From assembly GCA_905147135.1 (NCBI GenBank), contig LR990067.1, positions 1,612,001-1,676,000 of the forward strand: 64,000 nucleotides of DNA. Reading direction: 5' to 3'. The position numbers and the translations under genes are program-made. The notes beneath the pieces are model-generated. The model saw only the letters and a program-made list of their open reading frames with translations. It was not told the origin of the DNA and did not search any database. This stretch comes from Blastobasis lacticolella. Lineage: Eukaryota; Arthropoda; Insecta; Lepidoptera; Blastobasidae. Position 1 is the stretch's first letter, and every line of letters begins with the position of its first letter. Positions 10,682 to 21,455 of the stretch are shown piece by piece.

Positions 10682-11195
10682 AACACATAAGTTCAATTTT
10701 GGTAACAAATTGGATTTACTAATCTAGTTTGTAAGTCAAGAACGTTTTACTCACACTAATATGGACATTGTCTGATTTTTTTTTTTTATATGTAGGTGGC
10801 ACTGCATAACCGACGTCAAGTCAGACAGCTGTAAAGCGCTTTTTTGCTGCAGGCGAAAATAATGACGTGCCTACCAATACTCAAAGCATGTTAAGGTAGA
10901 TAACGAACATGAACTTCACCTTTTTTGTTAAATATTTATTCCAACACCTTGACTGTACAATGTTAAAGACAATAATAAAATACTCGAGACAAAAATATCA
11001 CAATAACAAAAATAATATGTGAAATGAACGAAAAACAACATTACCTAAGCAAAACATTAACATTGTCCTTCAACAGAGCCCACAATTTTTTCAAGCAACT
11101 TTAGTTAGCGTGGTGGAAAGTCCATTTTAAATAACTTCTTCAGTGTATGGATGCACGTACTGGGTCAAGCTCAAAATCGTTGGTTCCGCCAAACC
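10682..11195. other. Spacer, no gene seen
   Basis: AT-rich with a poly-T tract near 10780 and no exon-like structure. The right part (about 10920-11110) may be a diverged LINE 3' end. Confidence 0.35.
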
Positions 11196-11475
11196 GTATT
11201 CGATAATTGGATGAACTGTAGACCCTGGCCTCATCCCACATTAGGGCTACCTCGTCTAACGCTGGCGCAGCTGCATCAACGGCGGAAGACCTTAAGCGGC
11301 GCAAATATGGTTCCCTAGGTCAGGGGTATTTATTTGCGCCGTTTGGGGTTGAAACTCTAGGACCATGGGGCCCTACTAGTGCTAAAAAGGTGTTCCAAGA
11401 GGTTGCTGGTGCGTACCTCGGACAACGAATAAATCATTCAGGGAATGCTCTCGCTTGGCAGCGACCTAGAATATG
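11196..11475 (+). mobile_element. G-family LINE C-terminus, rearranged copy
   Basis: Repeats the segment of 13720-13950 (GCTGGCGCAGCTGCATCAAC, AAGCGGCGCAAATATGG, GGGGTTGAAACTCTAGGACC) almost base for base, then skips part of the domain and resumes at GCGTACCTCGGACAACG. The coding frame is disrupted. Confidence 0.65.
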
Positions 11476-11529
11476 TTTTTTATATGTAATTTTTTTGTGT
11501 AAAATTTTAAATTAAGTATATAAATAATG

Positions 11530-12264
11530 ATGGACCAATTCACACAGCGCCATCTAGCCCCAAACTAACCAAAGCTTGTACTATGGGTGCTAGATAACTG
11601 ATATACTACATACATACTTTTTTTTTTAATACATATTTATTATACATAGAACACCCAGACCCGTAAGGGCGTGTCCAAACATAGAGCGGCACGTGCGCGG
11701 CAGCAACACGCGGCATGTCCAGGAAACAATTCTGCCGCGCTCTAGTTAGGACTATTGACGAATGTTTGCGCGGCAATATTGCGCGGCACTTGCGAGACAC
11801 GCCGCGCATTTGAATTCAGCCTGAACCAAAACTACAATGAAGGCGGTCAGTGTTTTAGCTCTGCTTATTATTCGAATTTGCTTATCATTTCTGTTGAGGA
11901 TCCCACAACTCATTATATGAGCCATATATTTCAATCAATCTAATTGATGTTTCATTGTCCATTTTTGAGAAGCGCAAACACGTCCAGACAGGATTACGGA
12001 CGAACGATAACTGCCTGTACAAATACAGCGCGGCACGCCGCGCACACTTGCCGCTCAACGCAACGTTCGCGCGCGGCTGTTGTCCAAACAAAGCGCGGCA
12101 CGCCGCGCGCGGCTGCCGCGCACACTTGCCGCTCTATGTTTGGACACACCTTAACAGAAATTAAAATTCATCATTTCAATTTCTGTCCGGCCGGGAATCG
12201 AATCCGGGACCTCTTGCGGGACCGATGACAGAGAGATGTTGACCACTGAACCACTCAGGTCGTC
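11530..12264 (-). mobile_element. S1 SINE interrupted by a MITE
   Basis: The SINE 3' part occupies about 11530-11666 and its head about 12152-12264. Removing the MITE and one TAA restores the S1 consensus across CCCGTAACAG. The head carries an extra change near the B box. Confidence 0.75.
11667..12151. mobile_element. 485-bp PIF/Harbinger-type MITE, GC-rich, TAA target duplication
   Basis: The left end GGGCGTGTCCAAACATAGAG is matched by the inverted right end CTCTATGTTTGGACACACCT; the arms extend about 40 bp. TAA flanks both sides (11664-11666, 12152-12154). The outer parts are rich in GCGCGGC motifs, unlike the AT-rich surroundings. It has no transposase, so it is non-autonomous. Confidence 0.8.
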
Positions 12265-12404
12265 AAAACTAAAATTAGTTATATAAATGGCAGATTCAAG
12301 TTTCTGTCCATACTATGTCATAACAATGTACTTATATTACTAAATAAAATACCTACTTATAACGATGAAACTTGGTTGAATACCAAGCTGCCAAACTATG
12401 AAGT

Positions 12405-12660
12405 CTTTGTTGTCACGGGGTGTCCATCGACCCCCGAGACTGTTTAACCAGCCCCAGGGTCACCAGCGGAAGACCTTGGTCAACCTCGCTTCGCCAACGG
12501 CATTAGGAGGCACGCCTGACGAGTGGCGAGCTCGTTGCGGTGCTGAACGTTCGACCAGCCTCAAAGTACGAAACGGTCACCCATCCAGTTACTTACACGT
12601 CGACACTAGATTCGGGTCTCGTAAAAAATAGTGGATCTCCTCGCGGTTCACAGCACAAGT
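12405..12660 (-). repeat. Repeat with 5S-rRNA-like segment, copy 1
   Basis: The complement of about 12570-12600 reads GTAACTGGATGGGTGACCG followed by TTTCGTACTTTGA, shared with 46380-46412. The core resembles the internal promoter region of 5S rRNA. The rest of the block is not 5S. Confidence 0.4.
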
Positions 12661-12984
12661 TGAAAGGGATCCTTTTGCACTGGCCGCCGCGACATTGACA
12701 GTGCTATTGGAATCAATGTAGGTGTGCGTGTACTTATAAGAAAGAAAGAAAATAATACATTTATTACACAAAGCACACCACGACACAATAATAGGTACAT
12801 AATTGCAAAAGGAAACATTAATAATAAGAATGTTTAAAACTATGCAGAGCCTCCCATGCCACCGTCGGTGCCGCGGCGGCTGACGCAAATGGTACCCACT
12901 CTGCATGTGCTGGGTGGCGCAAGATGCGACTCACAGCACTGGTTTGTATGTATATAGATGATAAGTTTCATTAGTTATAACCCG

Positions 12985-13105
12985 CGTCACGAAAGACGAG
13001 ACTTGTCAAATGGCAGTGGAGGGGATTTCGCGCAGGTAATCGTATGCAGCGCAAGTCGAACCACGTGACCCGCCAAGTCTCTTCTTATTTGACACTAGCT
13101 ATACT
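12985..13105. repeat. Short inverted-repeat element, copy 2 (opposite orientation)
   Basis: Reads CAAATGGCAGTGGAGGGGAT, the complement of the core at 9180-9200, with an extra GCGCAAGTCGAACCACGTGA segment before the second arm AAGTCTCTTCTT. Confidence 0.55.
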
Positions 13106-13177
13106 GCAAATGGTGTATGTACTTACCCACGTAAAACAATGGCTTTTCTTTTTTGTACTATTTTTAACTTTGTGTCT

Positions 13178-13308
13178 TTTGTGTCATGTCGTAGTATCAT
13201 TTGCCGCCTGTTGCTTCTCCTGCTGTTAATTTAAGTTGCCCATTGTATACTTTTGATTGTGCAATAAAGCGTTATTCATTCATTCATTCATTTGTGTCAT
13301 GTCGTAGT
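13178..13308 (+). mobile_element. 5'-truncated LINE tail with 18-bp target duplication
   Basis: A 95-bp insert (13196-13290) ending GCAATAAAGCG and (ATTC)n is bracketed by perfect copies of TTTGTGTCATGTCGTAGT at 13178-13195 and 13291-13308. Perfect duplication implies a fairly recent target-primed insertion. Confidence 0.8.
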
Positions 13309-13317
13309 GTCTTGTGT

Positions 13318-13485
13318 ACCGAAAGACGCAGCGTGGGTAGGCCTCCCACCAGGTGGACCGACGACATGGTAAATATGGCAGGTACCAGCTGGATGCGGAA
13401 GGCACGGGACCTTCCTTTGTAGAGATCACTAGGGGAGGCATATGCCCAGCAGTGGGCGTCTTTTGATTCAGGCGATGATGTAGGG
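13318..13485 (+). mobile_element. RTE-type LINE C-terminal tail
   Basis: The plus frame reads RRSVGRPPTRWTDDMVNMAG and SWMRKARD, then a stop where other copies read SLWRSLGEAYAQQW. It ends at a short (GATGAT) tail. Confidence 0.7.
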
Positions 13486-13539
13486 TTTTGTGGAAATAAA
13501 TATTCTAATTCTTAATTTTGAAGAGGCTTAATTCAAAGG

Positions 13540-13975
13540 TGCCTTAACGACGTCATCCACCGTACCCTTGCCACCATCAATGTGCCAGCTGTATTAGAAC
13601 CCAATGGGCTGGCTCGGGATGATGGCAAGGGGCCCGACGGCATGACGCTCGTTGCTTGGTCACAAGGGCGGCCCCTGGTGTGGAATGCGACCTGTGTAGA
13701 CACCTTGGCCCCATCCCACATAAGGGCTACCTCGGCTAACGCTGGCGCAGCTGCATCAACGGCGGAAGACCTTAAGCGGCGCAAATATGGTTCCCTAGGT
13801 CAGGGGTATTTATTTGCGCCGTTTGGGGTTGAAACTCTAGGACCATGGGGCCCTAGTGCTAAAAAGATCTTTCAAGAGGTATCTACCCGGTTAATAGAGG
13901 CAACCGGAGATCGTCGTGCTGGCGCGTACCTCGGACAACGTATTAGTTTGGCTTATTTATTAACTATTGATTAAC
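13540..13975 (+). mobile_element. G-family LINE C-terminal domain
   Basis: An open frame of about 130 codons carries VPAVLEPNGLARDDGKGPDG, then MTLVAWSQGRPLVWNATCVD, then FGVETLGPWGPSAKK and RAGAYLGQR. This is the conserved C-terminal region of a non-LTR retrotransposon polyprotein, also present at 31488-32105. The RT domain is missing. Confidence 0.7.
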
Positions 13976-13989
13976 TTTGGATTATTTAT

Positions 13990-14155
13990 TAACTAGCTTC
14001 TGTTATAACGTTCCTGACCCGGTTCCGTGGGAACCACATTGAAATTCGGGATTAATTATAGCTTACGTGCTATTCTGGGCTATAAGCTATGTTGATGCCA
14101 AATTGCATTAAAATCCGTACAGTAGTTTTTGCGTGAAGGAGTAACAAACATCCTT
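13990..14155 (-). mobile_element. Helitron-like remnant
   Basis: Complement of the 4.8 kb and 28.5 kb phrases: GTGGGAACCACATTGAAATT, AGCTATGTTGATGCCAAATT, ATTAAAATCCGTACAGTAG. Confidence 0.4.
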
Positions 14156-14444
14156 ACAATATTTTGCATTTATAATATTAGCAGGAATACGATTTCTTTT
14201 ACCAATTCTAACCTTAACCCTGGCATGTTCTACCGTTATAAAGCCATGGTGAATTTAATCAGTTTCAGTCCAGTTCAACACCATGGCGTGTGTGCCATCA
14301 ATTTAGTTTGACATAAATATTTTATATGCAAAATCGCGTGAGCGTTACTACTTTCATTTTTGATTAATCTACCAATTATTGCAGATTTTTTATAGTAAAA
14401 TAATTACAAGTTACGTGGTAGATGTCGTTAACAACATCATGATC

Positions 14445-14700
14445 ACAGTCCATAACAGTCCACTGCAGAACTTAGGGCCTCTCCCACTAAAGGGGAGGTT
14501 ATTGCCATAATCTCCACGCTTGGCAGGCGGTTTGGAAATCGTAGTGTTGTTAATATAACAATGGAAAACGCTGCTGCCCATTTTCCAGCCTACGGAGACT
14601 CTAGATCTTTTGCCTCGAAAACATTAGTCGCCTTGTACGACACCTAAGAGTGTAAGGGGTTGTTGCTATTCTACTCTGCCGGATACCACACGGAATATTA
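14445..14700 (-). mobile_element. C-family element
   Basis: Reverse copy: starts at the tail side (ACAGTCCACTGCAGAACTTA), passes CTTGGCAGGCGG, and ends at the head complement CTGCCGGATACCACACGG. Confidence 0.7.
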
Positions 14701-14807
14701 ATTAAATTGATGTAATTAATTAACCAGGGGTTCAAGAATAATAGTGAGTGTCCATGTTTATGTCTGAGAGGGTTCATACAGGGGTTCAAGTGTGCATTTT
14801 GATTGAA

Positions 14808-14990
14808 TCAACATCATCATCATATCAGCCGAAAGACGCCCGCTGCTGGGCATAGGCCTCCCCCAGAGATCTCTACGGCGGCCGGCCCCGTGCCTTCAGT
14901 ATCCAGCTGGTACCTGCGATCTTTACCAGGTCGTCGGTCCACCCTGTGGGAGGCGTACCCACGCTGCGTCTTCCGATCTTGATTTAATCA
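14808..14990 (-). mobile_element. RTE-type LINE 3' end
   Basis: A (CAT)n tail, GGGCATAGGCCTCCCCCAGA and TTTACCAGGTCGTCGG segments; ends at CACGCTGCGTCTTCC. Confidence 0.7.
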
Positions 14991-15856
14991 AACCCATAAA
15001 AATAATAAATCCAAGATTCGGAAAAAGATTTCTGACTTTTGCTTTGAGAGACGTTACTACATAATGTCAGGAACAGTTACCGTTTACCATTAGGTGGGCT
15101 GACTGCTCGTTTGTCACTGCGTGGAAATAAAAGTTGTCAACAGCAGTTTTATTGTTCTGTATTTTCAGATCATTATCAATAAGCCCTTGACCCGAGTTCG
15201 TGACAGTTACCACTCAATATCAGGTGGGCTGCTCGTTGTATAAAAAATACCCTATGCCATACTCCTCCACGCTTGGCAAGTTGGCGCACACGTGTATGGA
15301 TAATTGGTGGCTACCAGATACCACACGGCCACAGCAAGGCTACCATCCTAACTGTACAATTACGACAGTTCAACCACACAAACCACAGAACTGCAAAGGA
15401 AGTGATGCAGCAATACAGCTCTATATAATCTAAATCTAAATATACAGGGTGCTTACAGATTTATCAACTATTAAATAACAAATAATTTATTTAGCATGAT
15501 AGGTGACATAAATGTGAATTTAATTAAAATTCAAACAATGAAAAGTCAGCAAATATAAAAATATCAATTTAATAATTCGATGTCAATAAAAATTATAACA
15601 ATAAAAAAAAATACTTTACGAATAAATAAATAAATAAATTAATACAATTGATAAAAAATATTATAGCGGTAGGTAAATAAGTCCTTGAAAGAGAATTCCA
15701 TAATGTCAATACAAATTTAAATATTTCAATGTCCATTTGTAAATAATAATTATAACTCAAATTAGTCAGTCATAATAAACTATCATTAGAATATAATTAA
15801 ATATAATTATGTCATTAACTTATGTTTTCAAAATCGAGCAAAAGAATCCTATCCTT
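14991..15856. other. AT-rich spacer, no gene seen
   Basis: Contains short runs of AATAAATA and a CAGGTGGGCTG segment related to LINE tails, but no exon or complete repeat I can delimit. Confidence 0.4.
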
Positions 15857-15869
15857 TTTGTGTAAATGT

Positions 15870-15955
15870 TATACGGCAAACAAACAGGCAAGCGGGCCAC
15901 CTGAAGGAAAGTGGTCACCACCGCCTTAGACATCAGCAACGCCAGGGGCGCTACC
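15870..15955 (-). mobile_element. N2 LINE 3' terminal fragment
   Basis: GGCAAACAAACAGGCAAGCG and GGCCACCTGAAGGAAAGTGG are the complement of the N2 terminal segment. Confidence 0.6.
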
Positions 15956-16314
15956 ACAGAGCTCTAAAGTCCATGTGTGTCGCCCTGGGTCTAGAGACGA
16001 ATTCTTTCTTCATTCAATACAAAACCAGTCACCATTTGGTACAACATCGTGTGAGTGCGATGAACATAGGAACGTTTAGTGTGAGAGAGTAAGATGGAAA
16101 AAATCAATCACAGAACGTCTCTCCCGCACATCTGTAAGACAACGAATGTGACAATGCGCATTACAAATAACGAATGTGTTCATTAAAATCACGAAACTTA
16201 GACGAAAATTTACAATTAGCCGATGGTATTTCACGCCGGTAACACTGGAAGTTATTATTCTTGCAAATTTTTACTTGACACCAAGGCATATTTAGTTGTT
16301 TATAATGCTAAAAT

Positions 16315-16575
16315 ATTGGCCGTGTGGTGTCCGGCAGAGTAGAATAGCACCAACCCCTTACACTCATGGGTGTCGTACAAGGTGACTAATGTTTTCGAGG
16401 CAAAAGATCAAGAGTCTGCGTATTCTGGAAGATGGGCTGCAGCATTTTCCATTGTTATATTTAAACACTGCGATCTCCAACCCGCTTGCCAAGCGTGGAG
16501 ATTATGGCAATAACCTCCCCTTTCGTGGGAGGCCCTAAATCCTGCAGTGGACTGTTACGGGCTGTGATGATGAAT
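16315..16575 (+). mobile_element. C-family element, near full length
   Basis: Starts GGCCGTGTGGTGTCCGGCAG, passes GTGTCGTACAAGGTGACTAA and CTGCGATCTCCAACCCGC, and ends GGGCTGTGATGATGA. Confidence 0.75.
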
Positions 16576-16679
16576 GCTAAAAACAGGCAAAAACACTCCA
16601 CTGACTCTGGACGATGTGCTACAACAAAGGTATAATGGGCCATACGGGAACCAAATCTCATTATTAACTTCGCTTCTAT

Positions 16680-16910
16680 GGGGGGACGCGCGCGCGGGCA
16701 GTGTGGCCCGATCATTGTTCTGTGGGTGCTACCAACACCTATGAAGAGACCTCTAATATATTCCTTGAACGATCCCATGTCATAGTCCAACGCGAACACT
16801 GTAGCCGAGAGCTCATCCCACATCCGAATCGTCCGAGCGAGAAACCTTCTTTCGGATCTTCTTGTGGACACCAACAGATATCCTACTGTCATGATCATCA
16901 TCACTTCATC
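16680..16910 (-). mobile_element. N2-type LINE RT C-terminal tail
   Basis: The minus frame reads RRSERRFLARTIRMWDELSA then DYDMGSFKEYIRGLF, the tail of a CR1/Jockey-like RT related to but distinct from N1. It is truncated on both sides. Confidence 0.65.
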
Positions 16911-17204
16911 ACCATGTGAGATGGCGGTCAAATGGCTGTCTAGTCTAATAAAAAAAATCTTTATCGCACAAAATATCCCAGTTGTGCACAAATCTGATTT
17001 ACTTGGTTCGTTTTATATGTAATTAATCGCAGTGTAAATTGTAGCAAAATACCAAAAACGCGTAAAACTGCCATCACCCTTCGATTTGATCCAATTACAA
17101 TTCAATCGACTTGATCGTAAAAGTACCAGAATATCAAAAACTTATCAAACTGTCATAAAGCTGTGACTGCGATCCAATTACAATTTGATTCAGCTATTAG
17201 TCAG

Positions 17205-17290
17205 GTAATTACAGTGGAGCGACTGGTATCTGACCTCCGAGACCCTGTTAACAGAGGAACCTGTTTAGGATGGATCATGGTAACACATTG
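17205..17290 (-). mobile_element. S2 SINE fragment
   Basis: GTAATTACAGTGGAGCGACT and TGACCTCCGAGACCCTGTTA segments; stops abruptly after GGATCATGGTAACACATT. Confidence 0.55.
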
Positions 17291-17489
17291 TACAGAAGCT
17301 AGAATATCGACCTACCAATAACCATTATAAAAGGAACTAACATTGCTATGCGCGTCTATAGAGATGCTAGCTCATCTTATACTGGATAATGGGTAGGCGT
17401 ATTTGATGTTGACTGTACAGTATGTTCCTAAATATCACCAGACATATTGGTTTGAATACACGTGATAGATTGCAACATTGCACAGAAAA

Positions 17490-18010
17490 GCCTGACCAGG
17501 AGCCGTATTCACAATGGCTCGGAAATCGAATTCGGATACCGAATCGACAAAGGTTCTTAGGAAAAGTTCTTAGGAAAATGTGGTTTCAGTTTATTTTGAT
17601 GAAATTTTCATATGTTATACAGAGTAGAGTTTCCGTGGAATCTATCGGGATTCTGAATAACAGTTTTCGAATCTTTCGACACGATTCGCCGCTCACGAAT
17701 TTCGCGTCGAATCGTTCGGAAACGGTTTCGAATCATTGTGAATACGGCTACAGGTTGGATCACGGTTATACATTCAGTCGCCTGAATGTGCAGGTTCCAT
17801 CACGATGTTTTCCCTCACCGTAAGTGCATCGGTTAGTATTCAATTAACTCAATCACTCAGAAAAGTGGCCTCCCTCAAAGTTATACCTCACCGTAAGAGC
17901 ATCAGTATTCAACTCAGAAAAGAGTCATTGATACATGGCGGCAGTGGGATTCGAACCGTACCTCTCGCTTACGAGTCGGATACACTAACTGCTCGGCCAT
18001 CGACGCTCTA
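17490..18010 (-). mobile_element. S2 SINE interrupted by a MITE
   Basis: CCTGACCAG at 17491 continues after the MITE at GTTGGATCACGG and then as normal S2 through CTCACCGTAAGTGCATCGG. The complement of the tRNA-like head (CTCGGCCATCGACGCTC) lies near 18000. A segment around CACCGTAAG is partly duplicated. Confidence 0.65.
17501..17749. mobile_element. 249-bp MITE inside an S2 SINE
   Basis: The terminal inverted repeats AGCCGTATTCACAATG and CATTGTGAATACGGCT are perfect over 16 bp. The interior holds GATTCG-rich palindromic stretches. The exact target duplication is ambiguous. Confidence 0.7.
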
Positions 18011-18116
18011 CGTTAAAAAACTAGGTAGTAAGAGACATATTATAAGAACTCTTTGTTAAACCTATTTTTACAATTATCACTTAAATGCTAATTTCATATA
18101 TGGTATTATTTATTAT

Positions 18117-18245
18117 TATTTATTTAAAACTTTATTGCACAATAATACAATTGGCGGACTTAAAGCCATTAAGCCATTAGTAAAGAAAATCACTTTAAGC
18201 CACAGAAGTTGCCTAAAAAACTATTAATTATTAATGTATGTAAAT
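18117..18245 (-). mobile_element. LINE 3' end with (ATTT)n tail
   Basis: TTATTTATTTAAAACTTTAT, then CACAATAATACAATTGGCGG and ACTTAAAGCC. Same 3' end at 32815-32890, and in complement at 46785-46845. Confidence 0.55.
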
Positions 18246-18424
18246 AGTTGTCACAACTTACTATAAGTGTGAAAGAGATAGGTAGATTTGAGGGACAACA
18301 GGTTTTTTTTTCTTTTTCAATTTTAGACTATCCAGGCATTTGACCGCCATCTCACCCGGTGGTAAGTGACGAAGAAATCGAAGAAGTCGAAGAAATGTGT
18401 TTAGAAAAGTCAAGAATTTTTTTT

Positions 18425-18495
18425 TATCACCGCATCACCTATGCGTTGCCGACTCCGTAAAAACCTTTTTACCCCTTTCTTGAAGAACTCAAAAC
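18425..18495 (-). mobile_element. N1 LINE fragment
   Basis: ATCACCTATGCGTTGCCGAC and CCGTAAAAACCTTTTTACCC are the complement of the N1 GGGGTCGGCAACGCGTGGGTGATG region. Confidence 0.5.
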
Positions 18496-18910
18496 CCAAA
18501 ACCCTCTACTATGCCTGGTTACATCTGTGAACATCCTGTACATTATATTCTTAGACAAATTCACGCAGCGCCATCCTATTTATGACTTAAACTGTTCCAT
18601 TATTGTGCAACTATCTATTGTCGATCGACTTAATGTGATTAGGCACGTAAGTCAAGCAACTGTTCTTTTACTTTATGTCGCATGATGTACGGTGAAGCAC
18701 GTATATCTTTTTGCGATAACTGATTTTGATTTCTTCTTTATTATCGTGTAGATAGTTTTATGAGGTTTGTGAGAGCGGTCATATGTGGTCTGGAAGGTGG
18801 TGAAGTGATAAGTCCGGTCAATGTGTTTAGTGTGCAAGTGGAAAGTGAAAAGATTTGGTAGTTTTAACTGTAAGTACACGATTGTAATTTTTTGTATCTG
18901 TAACGATTTA

Positions 18911-19245
18911 CGACCTGAGTGGTTCAGATGGGTAATGTGTCTTCCACGCAGAGGTTCCGGGTTCTATTCCCGGCTGAACAGAAATTGAAATTATGAAGTT
19001 TAATTTCTGGTACCGGTCTGGATAGATAGATAGATAAATTATTTATAGCTCACACAAGAATAATTACATTAAAAAATTCCGACATAAACTACAACTAGTT
19101 GTGGGCAAAGGCGGCCTTTTGGGTCTGGTCTGGGTGTTATATGTTTAAAAGTATGTATATAAAAAGTATGAAAGTAGTTTATCAGTTGTCTAGCACTCAT
19201 AACACAAGCTTTACTTACTTTGGGGCTAGATTTTTAATCTTTATA
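18911..19245 (+). mobile_element. S1 SINE with an internal insertion
   Basis: Head CGACCTGAGTGGTTCAG at 18911; the body is interrupted at about 19023-19122 by a (TAGA)n-tailed LINE fragment in reverse, with GGTCTGG on both sides as the likely target duplication. S1 then resumes at CTGGGTGTTATATG. Confidence 0.65.
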
Positions 19246-19261
19246 TATTAAATAATTTCGC

Positions 19262-19745
19262 GAACTAAGGTTGTGGAATGAACTATCCGGAGAGGATTTC
19301 CTTAGAACGTACTACATGAAGTTCTTCAAGAAAGGGGTGAAAAGGTTTATACTGGGTCTTCAACTCTGCGTGGCAGACGGTATGATAGCCACCGAACCTC
19401 GAAGAGAGGTAGGGCATAGCGGGGTATCCCGTTCGAATTGGAGCCGCCCGACTGGGGAAGTACCTCCACCTTACAGAACACCGCACCTAAACAATAGTCT
19501 TTTAAATAGTGTTGTATTTCTGCCGGTGAGTAAGGTTTCCAGTGCTCCATGGGGTAGGGGTTTGGGGAACCGTGGCTTTGGCAATGTAGGGGGGTATTTG
19601 TCTTTTTGCTGCCAGAGCAACGTGTTATAGAGGTGGGCAACGCATTAGCGATTCTCTTGGTGTTGCTAATGTCTATAGGCAGTGGTGACCACTTTCCATC
19701 AGGTGGCCCGCTTGCCTGTTTGCCTACTGTATGACATAAAAAAAA
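19262..19745 (+). mobile_element. N1-like RT tail fused to N2 3' unit
   Basis: The frame LRLWNELSGEDFLRTYYMKF continues for about 40 codons. The N2 unit follows (AAGAGAGGTAGGGCATAGCG at about 19404) and runs to CATCAGGTGGCC and a short poly-A at 19738. This suggests the N2 unit is the 3' UTR of such a LINE. Confidence 0.65.
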
Positions 19746-20365
19746 ACACTTAGGTCGTATAAGCCAAGCTCAACTTGCTTCAATAGATAGAACTACATGC
19801 GTGTCACTAACAATAACTAGTGACTACACAATCATTGATGATGATCGTTAATCATCAGGCGATTCGCTTTACATAATAACCCTTTGTGTGCGTTTTTATC
19901 CGATCCCAAGTACATAATAAGTGTCAGAGGTAAGCCTTATATATCAGGTCATGTAAGACGAGTGTAATTAAGTCAATTTACTAGCGAATCGACCTGACCT
20001 TGTAAGGTTTCAGTAATGATAATAAACATATCTGGAAACAAGAGAAAGTGTACAAAACCAATATTTTAAAGGTATGTACTGGGTTTTAAACCGTACCTTT
20101 GTTGACGAGTAGCCCGATCTTTCGACGCAGTTTACTGACGACTGGACCTTTAAATTGTGTGATAATAACCGCGATAGTTTAAAAAATTTACACCAATACT
20201 ATTGTACACAACCGGTGTCCATACCCAATCGCTTTCACCATACCCTAAACCTAATTAATATACCTGAATATACTACTAATGTACTACCATTGCCAAGATG
20301 CGGTCTCCTCTCAATAACTCCAGTTTAAGGGTCTTCTTGTGATATGTCTCTTAGGTATAATTGGC

Positions 20366-20700
20366 CGTGTAGTGTCCGGCAGAGTAGAATAACTCGTGGA
20401 TGTCGTACAAGGAGACTAGACGCAGTGTTTCCTTTGGACTATGACATGGGATCGTTCAAGAGGTATATTAGAGGTATCTTCAGAAACGGGCAACGCATTA
20501 GTCACCCCTGGTGTTGCTGATGTCCATAGGCAGCGGTGACCACTTTCCATCAGGTAGCCCGCTTGCCTGTTTGTTTGCGGTAAAAAAAAAAGACTTATGT
20601 TTTCGAAATAAAATAGCGAGTCTCCGTGTTGTTATATTTACAACACTGCAATCTCCAACTCGCCTGACAAGCGTGAAGATTATGACATAACCTGTTATGG
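20366..20700 (+). mobile_element. C-family element interrupted by an N2 3' end
   Basis: C starts at about 20366 (GTGTAGTGTCCGGCAGAG). At about 20430-20592 an N2 tail (CATGGGATCGTTCAAGAGGT through CATCAGGTAGCCC and poly-A) is inserted. C then resumes and ends in (GAT)n. Confidence 0.6.
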
Positions 20701-20719
20701 GCTGTGATGATGATGATGA

Positions 20720-20940
20720 TGAATTGTAATCTCAATGCCGGACACCATACGGCTGGTCAGTCTATCATTAACATCATCCGAACGATCAATCTCGGCTTCT
20801 GCCAGGGTCCACTTTCCTATTTTTTCTTCTCTATATGTCTGATCTTCGGCATCCTCACGTCGTAGGCCGTTGGCTCTCGCATCGCTTCTTGGGTTGCCCA
20901 CGGGGCCTCTTTGCTGATACCGGCAGGTTTAAGCACCTAT
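20720..20940 (-). mobile_element. LINE C-terminal tail remnant
   Basis: The minus frame shows RANGLRREDAEDQTYREEKI, similar in style to the DAEDRAKW ending at 22815-22985. Broken and without an RT core. Confidence 0.4.
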
Positions 20941-21019
20941 TTCCCAAGTCAGGCGAGCCTTCTTGATCTTATCTACGAGATATCCCTCACGCCAAGGCTG
21001 CCACGGAGGACCGGTCTAT

Positions 21020-21260
21020 CTATACAGCCCATAACAGTCCACTGTAGGACTTAGGGCCTCTCCCACAAAAGGGGAGGTTATGGCCATAATTTCCACGCTT
21101 TGCAGGCGGGTTGGAGATCGCAGTGTTGTAAATATAACAATGGAAAACGCTGCAGCCCATTTTTCAGCCTACGGAGACTCCCATTAATTCATTAATCGCC
21201 TTGTACGACACCCACGAGTGTAAAGGGTTGGTGCTATTCTAATCTGACACCACACGGCCT
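21020..21260 (-). mobile_element. C-family element
   Basis: Reverse copy with ACAGTCCACTGTAGGACTTA and GCAGGCGGGTTGGAGATCGC; the head side ends ATCTGACACCACACGG. Confidence 0.7.
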
Positions 21261-21455
21261 ATCCATTGAGGTCAAATTGGCATTGTAATAGTTGTGTACG
21301 ACACCCGTGATTGCAGGGGTTGGTACTACATACCACTTTGCCGAATTTCTTCCGTCGGAAAAATAAAAATGCACATTTAAGGTAGGGAAACGAGCGTGTC
21401 AACATTTTCATTTGTTGCTGAGGAATTCTAAATATTCTAATTGTGATTAATTATA

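Noticed and set aside
16461..16991. 176-codon minus frame as a gene
   Set aside because: It spans the boundary of a C element and an N2-type LINE tail; only the LINE part is meaningful.
20695..20901. Minus frame ending in a His run
   Set aside because: The His run is the translation of the (GAT)n tail of a C/RTE-type element.
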